Positions 1-5,559 of a DNA stretch of 5,652 bases are shown here, in pieces. Every line of letters starts with the position of its first letter. Within the stretch, counting starts at the first letter, position 1. Under the pieces are notes generated by a model. The model was not told where the DNA came from, did no database searches, and was given only the letters and a program-made list of their open reading frames with translations. A program made the translations under genes and the position numbers. This stretch comes from Planctomycetales bacterium (GTDB lineage: Bacteria; Planctomycetota; Planctomycetia; Pirellulales; Thermoguttaceae): contig SKJM01000784.1 of NCBI GenBank assembly GCA_007122045.1, forward strand, positions 1 to 5,652, written 5' to 3'.

Positions 1-3000
1 AAAGCCCGGGTCGGGCCGGCGCGGGGTGGCAATGACGGGCCGGGGCAGGGCGGCGAACGCCTGGCCGTGCACCCGGTGGTAAACGACGACGTCCTCGAAG
101 GTCCCCTTGAACTTCCCGCGGCCGTCCAGGCCGGACGCGATCAAGTTGCGCTGGGCGCGGCCGGGCTTGAACACGTGGGCCGGCCGGAAAGAGGTCGCTT
201 GTTCGGCGACCTTCTCGTCGTCCATCCACAGCGCCGTGTGGTCGCCGTCGATTTCGAGGCGCACCCGCGTCCACCGGTCGCGCGGGAGAGGTCGCGGCGC
301 GGAAAGCGAAACCGCTTCCTTCCCGTCCACCTTGGCCAGGAACGCGAGCCGGCCGCCCCGGCCGCCGGTGGTCAGCGTGAACCGGTTGTCTTCGCCGGAT
401 CCGAAAGCCAACAGGGGCTGGTCGCCGTCGCCCTGCCACTTGACGGTCATGTCGACGGTCAGCTCGCCCAGGTCGGCGATCCGGCGGTTCAGTTCCGCGT
501 ACTGGGTCTCGCCGTCGAAGGCGAAGCCGCGGCGCGTGCCGTCTTCGACAAACTCCGGCTTTCCGTGGAGGTAGCCGTTGAGCACGCTGACGAAGAATTC
601 GCGGTCGCTGTCCGCGCCGCGATACAGGTCTTCCAGCACGGTCGATTCCGGCTGATCCATGGCGTAATTGGCCCAGAGTCCGTACGCGTCCAGCTCGGCG
701 TTCAAGCGGGTCGTGAGTTCGGGCGGATCGTCGTCGTCGGATTCACTCAGTGGGAACCAGGCGCGCTGGTAGCCGTCGAGCTGCGTGCCACCCCCGATGA
801 CCGCCTGGCCGCTGACGCGGGCGTTCCCCGAGACAACCGCGTTGTTGCGGATCACGGCGTAGTCTTCGACGATGGCGTGATCGAGAACCTTGGCCTGCTC
901 CAGGACCGCGGCGTGCGGCCCGACGTAGGCCGTCGGGGCCGCCTCGGCCGTTGCGGCCACCCAGCCGCCGCCGTTGGGGTGCGGGGCGCCGTCGGGCGCG
1001 CCGAGCGCCTCTTGCAGGCGGTCGAGCAGCCAGTACGCCGCGATCTTTTCCAGCTCGCCGGCCGACTTGTCCTCCACGCGCCGGCGCATGTCTGCCTGAA
1101 CCGCGCGGGCCTCCTCGATGAAGCGCCAATCCGAATCCGTATTCGGGATGACCGGCAGAATGGTTCCCGGGCGCAATCTCGGGCTGCGGCCGTACACGCA
1201 GTGCACGTCGTTCAGGTCGGCCCGCGTGCGATGGGGCGATCCCGGCACCGCGCCGCGCAGCGTGACCTGCCACGGAAAGCGGGGGGCATGATGGCCTTGA
1301 TGCCACCTGCCGGTGCTCATCAGGGCCCGGGGCGTGCCCGCGACGGTCAGCCAGTAGCGCAGGTCGCCGTCGCGCCGCTGCATGCGCATCGTGCCCTTGT
1401 TCCAGAGGTCGCTGTAGCGAGCGCGGCCGTCCTTGTCCACGGCCACGATACACGCGCGCCAGTCGCTGTATACGGCCGGGTCGTGATACCCCTGGAAATC
1501 GACCTCGATGAAAGTTTCACCGTCCGCGGGGAGCAGCCGCACGATATTCACCCCGAACGGCTCGGGCGCCTCGTCCCAGGGGATGCGGTAGACGCCCTTG
1601 TCGGGGTCGACCGGCTCGAGGTAGTTGCGCGCCACGGCGAACCACTGCATGCGGAGACCTTCCTGAATTTGCGCATCCAACTCCGCCTGCCGCGCGCCGT
1701 AGTCGCCCATCATGTCGCCGAGGCCGGGTATGCCGTCCTCGAAAAGACCCCGCTCCTGTCCGACCCGGGCCAAGGTCTGGTAGAAGCTGTTCTCGGCGCG
1801 CGCCTTCGGCAAGACCAGCGCCCCGACCATACCCCAGTTGGGGTCGAAGCCGATCATGCGGAGGAAGAGCGTCGTCACGTAGGTCCCATGCAGGGCGTTG
1901 CGGTAGGGACGTTCGACGTTCATCTCGCAGCGATCGGACTGGCCGCCGATGATCATGGTATTCGCCTCGGGCCAGATTTCTCCGCTGTGGGCGCGCCACT
2001 GGTTTGAAAAGCCGTGGGCGTACTCGTGGGCGAATCCGCCCGGCCTGGCGCTGAGCGCCACGGCCGCGCCGCCGTATCCGCCGGTGCCACCGCCGCCGAC
2101 GCTGCGGTAGCCGTCGGCGATCGTGCCCCCGAGGTGGATCTCGAACCGGTACTGCTCCTTGCGGTCCCAGTAGGGCATCAGGTGCCCGCCGTACTCGAGG
2201 TAGGCGTGGAAGTCTGCGAGCATGCTGAGGGCGCACTCGCGGAAGCGGGCCGCTCGCTCGGGGTGGTCGGTGTTGATCCAGGCACTCCTGCCCTGCGTGC
2301 CTGACGGGATGACGAAATGATCGGTCTCGATCCGCATGGTGCCCGGCTCGCCGATCTCGGCGTTGTTGGGATAAGCCCGGATGGTCCCCGGCCGCGTCTT
2401 GTGGACCGTCTTATCCAGCGAGGCCCTGACGCGTTCCATTTCCTTCAGATAGACGTCCAGGATGAACTCCCGGTCCTCCTGGCAGAAGGTTACGTCCTCG
2501 AAGCCGCGCGGCGTGCCGTCGGGCATGCGCAGGATCGCCGTCGGCTCGACGAAGTCCTCGCCGTCCTGGTGGGGATCGCCGAGGGCGTTGCCGATGCCGT
2601 CGAACCCGATCAGGTGCGCCTCGAAGACGCGTGGCAGGCCGCGCGCGCGGACGTCGGCGGCGCGCGGGGTTTTCCAACGCTCTTCGATCACCTTGCCGCG
2701 TTCGCCGTCAAGCGTCGAGACGTGGGGCCCGCCGAGCAACGTCTCGTTCATCTCGTCGCTCTGCCAGGCCGCCGCCACGTTCTCCGTGCGGTCGGCTTTG
2801 TAATGGATCACCTCGTAGTAGTATTTCCGCCCTTTCTCCAGCGGAACGGGGCCGGAGATCTGGCTCGGACGCGCACCCCATTGACGCAGCCTCGTGCCTT
2901 GTGTGGTATGGGCGACCAGCCTCTTGTTGCCGGGCTGGTCGTCCGTACTGACGTAGAAGAAGCCCATGTCGTCAGCGCTGATCTTAAACACGTAGTCCCC

Positions 3001-3417
3001 GTCCTCGGGCGGATGCAGATAGCCGCGGAAGCGGCGCAGTAACCAGTTGTCCGGGCCCCGATCGAGCATCAGCTCATCGTGTTCAAAGATTTCCGGTTCC
3101 CCTTCGAGCCGGCCCTCACCCTCGTCGAGGAAATCGATCTTGCGGGTCCACTCGCGCGGGATCATCCCCTCCTGGACCGCGATGTGGTCCACACCCTTGC
3201 GGGGCCACCAGCGCACGACGCGGCGGGTATATTGGTCCGCCGGTCCGCCCCCCTCCTTCACTTCGTACAGCTCAACACCGTCGACGAGCTTGCCGCCTTC
3301 GGGATAACGGGCAAAGACGAAAAAGTCATACGTGCCGTCTTCGGTGTACAGGTCGCCGGCCCGCAATCCGCCGGCCAGGATGGTCAGTAATGCAATCGCG
3401 CTAAACGCTTTTTTCAT
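1..3417 (-). CDS. Secreted multidomain zinc metallopeptidase: PA14, HEXXH peptidase, hexapeptide beta-helix, LamG (3' end outside window)
   Basis: The frame stays open for 1139 codons from ATG 3417 to the left edge, so the C-terminus is missing. The start follows an AAAGG Shine-Dalgarno (3426-3430) and gives a signal peptide (MKKAFSAIALLTILAGGLRA, likely cut before GD at 21), so the product should be exported. A PA14-like domain covers about residues 120-222 (RGYLHPPEDGDYVFKISADD, later KYYYEVIHYK), a fold that usually binds carbohydrate. The peptidase centre is HEYAH at 464-468 (2014-2028). Glu484 in GEIWPEANT is a plausible third zinc ligand, giving HEXXH-X15-E as in gluzincins. That spacing fits the M60-like pattern, but DUF6055/Svx-like peptidases are an alternative; I cannot assign the family. 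Residues about 828-880 form short hydrophobic-periodic repeats (VVSGNARVSGQAVIGGG) typical of a left-handed beta-helix. Residues about 940-1115 look like a LamG/concanavalin-type domain (GFAFDGETQYAEL; WTRVRLEIDGDHTALWMDDE). It lies downstream of the sialidase-like gene on the same strand, 291 bases away, with no visible terminator between them. Zinc peptidase activity is well supported; substrate is inference. Confidence 0.88.
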   Translation of the reverse strand, partial: MKKAFSAIALLTILAGGLRAGDLYTEDGTYDFFVFARYPEGGKLVDGVELYEVKEGGGPADQYTRRVVRWWPRKGVDHIAVQEGMIPREWTRKIDFLDEGEGRLEGEPEIFEHDELMLDRGPDNWLLRRFRGYLHPPEDGDYVFKISADDMGFFYVSTDDQPGNKRLVAHTTQGTRLRQWGARPSQISGPVPLEKGRKYYYEVIHYKADRTENVAAAWQSDEMNETLLGGPHVSTLDGERGKVIEERWKTPRAADVRARGLPRVFEAHLIGFDGIGNALGDPHQDGEDFVEPTAILRMPDGTPRGFEDVTFCQEDREFILDVYLKEMERVRASLDKTVHKTRPGTIRAYPNNAEIGEPGTMRIETDHFVIPSGTQGRSAWINTDHPERAARFRECALSMLADFHAYLEYGGHLMPYWDRKEQYRFEIHLGGTIADGYRSVGGGGTGGYGGAAVALSARPGGFAHEYAHGFSNQWRAHSGEIWPEANTMIIGGQSDRCEMNVERPYRNALHGTYVTTLFLRMIGFDPNWGMVGALVLPKARAENSFYQTLARVGQERGLFEDGIPGLGDMMGDYGARQAELDAQIQEGLRMQWFAVARNYLEPVDPDKGVYRIPWDEAPEPFGVNIVRLLPADGETFIEVDFQGYHDPAVYSDWRACIVAVDKDGRARYSDLWNKGTMRMQRRDGDLRYWLTVAGTPRALMSTGRWHQGHHAPRFPWQVTLRGAVPGSPHRTRADLNDVHCVYGRSPRLRPGTILPVIPNTDSDWRFIEEARAVQADMRRRVEDKSAGELEKIAAYWLLDRLQEALGAPDGAPHPNGGGWVAATAEAAPTAYVGPHAAVLEQAKVLDHAIVEDYAVIRNNAVVSGNARVSGQAVIGGGTQLDGYQRAWFPLSESDDDDPPELTTRLNAELDAYGLWANYAMDQPESTVLEDLYRGADSDREFFVSVLNGYLHGKPEFVEDGTRRGFAFDGETQYAELNRRIADLGELTVDMTVKWQGDGDQPLLAFGSGEDNRFTLTTGGRGGRLAFLAKVDGKEAVSLSAPRPLPRDRWTRVRLEIDGDHTALWMDDEKVAEQATSFRPAHVFKPGRAQRNLIASGLDGRGKFKGTFEDVVVYHRVHGQAFAALPRPVIATPRRPDPGF

Positions 3418-3674
3418 TTTATGTTCCTTTCGCTGTGACACGATTCCCCGATATCGCCAAGCAGGCCACGTGCCGTGTTTGGCCCTTGCACCGCACGCAG
3501 GCTCCGCCGATGCCGGCCGACTGCCCGCCTGAATGTCATTCCTGACGCGCGACAGCAATCACCGTCAACGATCTGGATGGCGTCGCGACAGGCCAGGCGT
3601 CGCAAGCTTCCAGAAACCACGTGCGGCAACGCCGCGGGTTCGGCTTCTACAGATTGTGAGTGTGGCGTTCGCAT
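3414..3674 (-). CDS. Doubtful 86-codon ORF overlapping the metallopeptidase start (ATGA)
   Basis: An ORF starts at ATG 3674 behind a good AAGGAAG Shine-Dalgarno and ends in a TGA that shares the ATGA with the metallopeptidase start, an arrangement typical of translational coupling. The predicted peptide (MRTPHSQSVEAEPAALPHVV...) is rich in Arg, has no recognisable domain, signal peptide or membrane segment, and looks like random translation of GC-rich DNA. Its first bases resemble the start of the upstream sialidase gene (shared 12-mer 3654-3665 and 4809-4820), so the start signal may be a decayed duplicate. It could be a leader ORF that carries ribosomes to the next gene, or nothing. I regard it as unlikely to encode a functional protein. 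Confidence 0.2.
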   Translation of the reverse strand: MRTPHSQSVEAEPAALPHVVSGSLRRLACRDAIQIVDGDCCRASGMTFRRAVGRHRRSLRAVQGPNTARGLLGDIGESCHSERNIK

Positions 3675-3708
3675 GGGAATCTTCCTTCTTGTTCAGGGGT
3701 TTGGTGGT

Positions 3709-4836
3709 TCAGTTCAGTGCCGGGACTTCTCCGTCGCCGGTCGGCTCGCCTTCGAGCAGCCAGGCGAGGTTGAAACGCGCCACGCGTCCGCCGCCGCCGC
3801 CTTCGTACAGCAGGTAAATCCAGCCTTCGCTGGGCGTTTCGGGGCGGCCGGCCGTAAGCGACGAGTAGGCGAAAGCTCCCTGATCCACCTGTCGTTTCAG
3901 CGGCCACGTGGTCCCGCCGTCGAAGCTGGCCCAAACGTGGCCGTTGCGGCGCCCGCCGGGCGATACGATGTTGCTGAACACCAGGATGTCGCGCCCGCGG
4001 ATCGGCAGGCGCACCAGGCCGGCCATCAGGCCGTAGTCGCGATGCTGGGCCCCGTCGGGCAGCACGTCGCTCACCGACAAGTCCTTCCACGTTTGGCCGC
4101 CGTCGTCGCTGTGCGCGGTCCAGCGCATGCGGGCGTTCTCCCCCTGCGGCGCCCAGTGCCGGCGGGAGTTGTAGTAGATCCGCCCGTCGGATAGCTCGGC
4201 CAGCGCCCCTTCGCCCGTCCCCAAGGCAGGAAACGGCGTGCTGGTTTGCCAGCTCTTGCCTCCGTCATCGCTGAATAGGGCCGTGTTGTAGTGTTCGGGC
4301 CAATCACGCGGTGCGTTGCTTGTAGGAATGACCCTGGCCGGTTGAAGGAGCCTGCCTCGATGGGGTCCATGCCGGAGCGTGATGCCGGAATCGGCTCCAT
4401 GGGTACCCGCCTTGTGACCCGACGCGTTGGGTTTGATTACCGTATCCTCGTCCTGTGTCCAGGTCTTGCCGGAATCGCCGCTACGGAACATGCCTGCTTG
4501 AAACACCAGGATATCGCCGCTTTTTTCGTCGACACTTGCGGCCCCCAGGGAGCCTCTCGCGTCGCCAATGCGCTGTTCCGGTTCCCAGGTGGTGCCTCCG
4601 TCGCCGCTGCGGCGCAGCCTGACAGGCTCATTCCGAGCCCAGAAGGCCAGCACCGTGCCGTCGACGGCCGTGACGATACTCGGAAACCGCCCGCCACTGA
4701 AGAGCTGCTGGATTTCGAGCCTGGGTTCTCCGAGGAATGGTTCCAGCTTGCCCTCGAACGTACTCTCGGCCGCACGCACGGTGCCGCAGATGGCCAGCAG
4801 AACCAGGGTTGTGAGTGTGGTTGTTCTCGTTTTCAT
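3709..4836 (-). CDS. Secreted sialidase-fold (BNR/Asp-box) glycosidase, GH33-like
   Basis: The product has 375 residues from ATG 4836. I prefer this start because an AAGGA site (4845-4849) lies eight bases upstream and a clean signal peptide follows (MKTRTTTLTTLVLLAICGTVRA, cut before AES). In-frame GTG 4890 and ATG 4887 would put 17-18 extra residues before it and overlap the upstream relic. Five Asp boxes mark a six-bladed beta-propeller: RSGDGGTTW (76-84), RSGDSGKTW (118-126), FSDDGGKSW (188-196), HSDDGGQTW (242-250), ASFDGGTTW (303-311). Other sialidase landmarks are GRFPSIV (49-55, FRIP-like, Arg50), GEGALAELSDGRIYYNSR (208-225, candidate Glu209 and Arg225), FAYSSL (322-327, candidate nucleophile Tyr324) and the closing WIYLLYEG...ARFNLAWLLEG. 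In this family the Tyr/Glu pair and an Arg triad act on terminal sialic acids. The loop between the FRIP-like motif and the first Asp box, which normally carries the acid/base Asp, is very short here (AFWARNEPVRL). Specificity for sialic acid is therefore uncertain. It is the probable first gene of a unit with the downstream metallopeptidase. Confidence 0.88.
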   Translation of the reverse strand: MKTRTTTLTTLVLLAICGTVRAAESTFEGKLEPFLGEPRLEIQQLFSGGRFPSIVTAVDGTVLAFWARNEPVRLRRSGDGGTTWEPEQRIGDARGSLGAASVDEKSGDILVFQAGMFRSGDSGKTWTQDEDTVIKPNASGHKAGTHGADSGITLRHGPHRGRLLQPARVIPTSNAPRDWPEHYNTALFSDDGGKSWQTSTPFPALGTGEGALAELSDGRIYYNSRRHWAPQGENARMRWTAHSDDGGQTWKDLSVSDVLPDGAQHRDYGLMAGLVRLPIRGRDILVFSNIVSPGGRRNGHVWASFDGGTTWPLKRQVDQGAFAYSSLTAGRPETPSEGWIYLLYEGGGGGRVARFNLAWLLEGEPTGDGEVPALN

Positions 4837-4844
4837 GCGATGGG

Positions 4845-4849
4845 TCCTT
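4845..4849 (-). promoter_or_regulatory. Ribosome binding site deciding the sialidase-like start
   Basis: AAGGA on the minus strand lies eight bases before ATG 4836. The upstream in-frame candidates at 4890 (GTG) and 4887 (ATG) have no purine-rich site at a suitable distance, and a protein begun there would have an N-terminal extension ahead of its signal peptide. Confidence 0.65.
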
Positions 4850-4886
4850 GCTTCTGTTACCGAAACACTGTTCGACGCAATAGTCA

Positions 4887-4979
4887 TCACTCCGGCACGT
4901 CCCCGTCGCCGCTCGGCTCGCCTTCGAGCAGCCAGGCGAGGTTGAAGCGGGCGATGCGCCCCCCGCCGGAACCCTCAGT
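4887..4979 (-). pseudogene. Relic of a second sialidase-like gene (last ~30 codons only)
   Basis: In one frame ending at TGA 4887-4889 the minus strand encodes EGSGGGRIARFNLAWLLEG, then EPSGDGDVPE. This matches the C-terminus of the neighbouring sialidase-like protein (EGGGGGRVARFNLAWLLEG, then EPTGDGEVPALN). About 20 of 23 aligned residues from GR to VP are identical and the three changes are conservative (I/V, S/T, D/E). At DNA level 4913-4946 is identical to 3741-3774 (34 bases), with lower similarity on both sides. Similarity stops near 4979, and no propeller blades or Asp boxes lie upstream. The frame can be extended to an ATG at 5111, but that start has no Shine-Dalgarno, overlaps the proposed -10 box, and the added residues resemble nothing. 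The conservative pattern of changes suggests both copies were once under protein-level selection. The best reading is a tandem paralog reduced to its 3' end by deletion. Confidence 0.75.
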
Positions 4980-4983
4980 GTGA

Positions 4984-5025
4984 ACACGACCGGCGCGCCT
5001 GGGCAAAGCCCGGGCGCAGTCGTGT
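4984..5025. repeat. Long imperfect hairpin in the presumed 5' leader of the sialidase-like gene
   Basis: The outer arms ACACGAC (4984-4990) and GTCGTGT (5019-5025) pair over 7 bases. The inner arms GCGCCTGGGC (4995-5004) and GCCCGGGCGC (5008-5017) pair over 10 positions with one G-T wobble, around the loop AAA. A 4-versus-1 base internal bulge separates the two stems. No T-run follows on either strand, so an intrinsic terminator is not supported. It lies upstream of the relic and downstream of the leftward promoter, so it would be in the transcribed leader. Its function is unknown. Confidence 0.6.
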
Positions 5026-5069
5026 AACTTACGTGTGAAATACCTTCTCCGCCGCGAAGGTTGGCAAAC

Positions 5070-5094
5070 TGCGGTACGGAAAATTCGTGCCGCA
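5070..5094. promoter_or_regulatory. Inverted repeat just downstream of the leftward promoter: candidate operator or leader hairpin
   Basis: TGCGGTACG (5070-5078) and CGTGCCGCA (5086-5094) are inverted copies that match at 8 of 9 positions; the ninth is a G-T wobble. The seven-base centre is GAAAATT. The repeat begins within about 10 bases of the expected transcription start of the leftward promoter. A dimeric repressor bound here could block initiation, and the divergent XylR-like gene is the obvious candidate regulator. A stable RNA hairpin in the leader is the alternative. The symmetry is seen directly; the role is inferred. Confidence 0.4.
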
Positions 5095-5109
5095 CGGACG
5101 GTTTCGTTC

Positions 5110-5138
5110 ATTCTATCAGCTAGCCGGCGGCATGTCTT
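5110..5138 (-). promoter_or_regulatory. Putative sigma70-type promoter for the sialidase/metallopeptidase unit
   Basis: On the minus strand AAGACA (5133-5138, 4/6 to the -35 consensus) lies 17 bases from TAGAAT (5110-5115, 5/6 to the -10 consensus). Transcription would begin near 5103 and give a leader of about 265 bases before ATG 4836. The surrounding stretch is locally AT-richer than the coding DNA. This is a consensus match only. Confidence 0.45.
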
Positions 5139-5202
5139 ACCTTATCTGGCAAAAATATGTGCGCATTTGGCACTTTTCCATGGCCCGCGGGCCCAAACGG
5201 GC

Positions 5203-5208
5203 TATAAT
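5203..5208 (+). promoter_or_regulatory. TATAAT box, possible rightward promoter for the regulator gene
   Basis: A perfect TATAAT sits on the plus strand about 350 bases before the regulator ATG, pointing at it. No good -35 hexamer lies 16-18 bases upstream (the bases there read about ATGGCC), and no extended TG is present, so an activator would probably be needed if it is used. It is immediately preceded by a 12-base palindrome, GGCCCGCGGGCC (5182-5193). Confidence 0.3.
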
Positions 5209-5254
5209 GGGTGGGCCTGCCCGGCGTGCCGCTGGAAAACCCGGGTAGCAGGTG

Positions 5255-5349
5255 AACGGCCGCTGAATTGGCCGTTTCCGGCAGGTTGCCGATGGGGCAA
5301 CCATTCACATGCCGGCCGGGGACTGGTCCCCTTACCGGCCGAAGGGGAC
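5255..5349. repeat. Cluster of hairpins between the rightward TATAAT and the REP-like element
   Basis: Three structured segments follow one another. AACGGCC/GGCCGTT (5255-5261 with 5270-5276) is a 7-base stem. GGTTGCC/GGCAACC (5284-5290 with 5296-5302) is a perfect 7-base stem with a five-base loop. The third can fold in two exclusive ways: GGCCGG (5314-5319) with CCGGCC (5335-5340), or GTCCCCTT (5326-5333) with AAGGGGAC (5342-5349). None is followed by a T-run, so they are not obvious intrinsic terminators. They may be REP-type sequence or a structured leader RNA of the regulator transcript; I recognise no known RNA family. Confidence 0.5.
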
Positions 5350-5353
5350 AGCC

Positions 5354-5520
5354 CAATGCCACTTACTTTGGACTTCATTTTTGCCTTCACCCTCCCTCCG
5401 GGAGGGTCGAGAGGAACGAGCGGGGGGGGCAAATCGCGGGTTCATCCGGGCTTTTCGTAACCCTCCCCGGCCGCTACCGCGTCCGACCCTCCCGCCGGGA
5501 GGGTAAAGTAGTTGGCATTG
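5354..5520. repeat. REP/BIME-like composite inverted repeat
   Basis: Two related units face each other. The outer ends CAATGCCACTTACTTT (5354-5369) and, read on the minus strand, CAATGCCAACTACTTT (5505-5520) agree at 14 of 16 positions. Inside each is a palindrome with the arms ACCCTCCC and GGGAGGGT around a three-base loop (5389-5407 and 5486-5504). On the inner side each has a degenerate G-rich block ending in AGCGG plus more G (about 5416-5429; complement of about 5462-5475). The left unit carries 19 extra bases (5370-5388) between end and palindrome. The centre (about 5431-5458) is unrelated. No transposase is present. The layout fits non-autonomous REP pairs mobilised by RAYT/IS200-type transposases, but that link is inferred. 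It separates the regulator ATG from the presumed promoter. Confidence 0.65.
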
Positions 5521-5559
5521 GGGGACCGCCCCCCCGTAAACCGTACGGAGTATCGAACC

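Larger units (their letters stand above)
4980..5559. other. Divergent non-coding control region
   Basis: This 580-base stretch has no credible gene; its ORFs are short, lack recognisable domains and run through palindromes. From left to right it holds the leader hairpin (4984-5025), the candidate operator (5070-5094), the leftward promoter (5110-5138), a relatively AT-rich stretch (about 5110-5180), a 12-base palindrome (5182-5193), TATAAT (5203-5208), the hairpin cluster (5255-5349) and the REP-like pair (5354-5520). It also has a run of eight G (5422-5429) and one of seven C (5529-5535). Confidence 0.6.

Noticed and set aside
67..2007. Very long plus-strand ORF (646 codons) under the metallopeptidase gene
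   Set aside because: It is antisense to a frame with clear domains, signal peptide and RBS. Its own translation is low-complexity Val/Ala/Arg/Gly without motifs, the usual mirror ORF of GC-rich genes.
2014..3042. Plus-strand ORFs of 96 and 241 codons continuing the antisense series
   Set aside because: They are also mirrors of the metallopeptidase frame, with no RBS, domain or consistent protein character.
3475..4983. Plus-strand ORFs of 239 and 230 codons opposite the sialidase-like gene
   Set aside because: They are antisense to five Asp boxes and other sialidase motifs and encode no recognisable domain.
4984..5025. Intrinsic terminator
   Set aside because: The stem is strong, but neither strand has the required T-run after it.
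4887..5111. A 74-codon gene from ATG 5111 containing the sialidase-like tail
   Set aside because: There is no Shine-Dalgarno, the start overlaps the proposed -10 box, the N-terminal half resembles nothing, and only the last ~30 codons have homology. A relic explains it better.
5284..5302. GGTTGCCGATGG resembles the 3' end of GEMM (cyclic di-GMP-I) riboswitches
   Set aside because: The conserved 5' half (GGCAAACC-like segment, GAAA tetraloop, ACGCAAAGCC-like strand) is not found upstream. The match is explained by a simple local GGTTGCC/GGCAACC hairpin.
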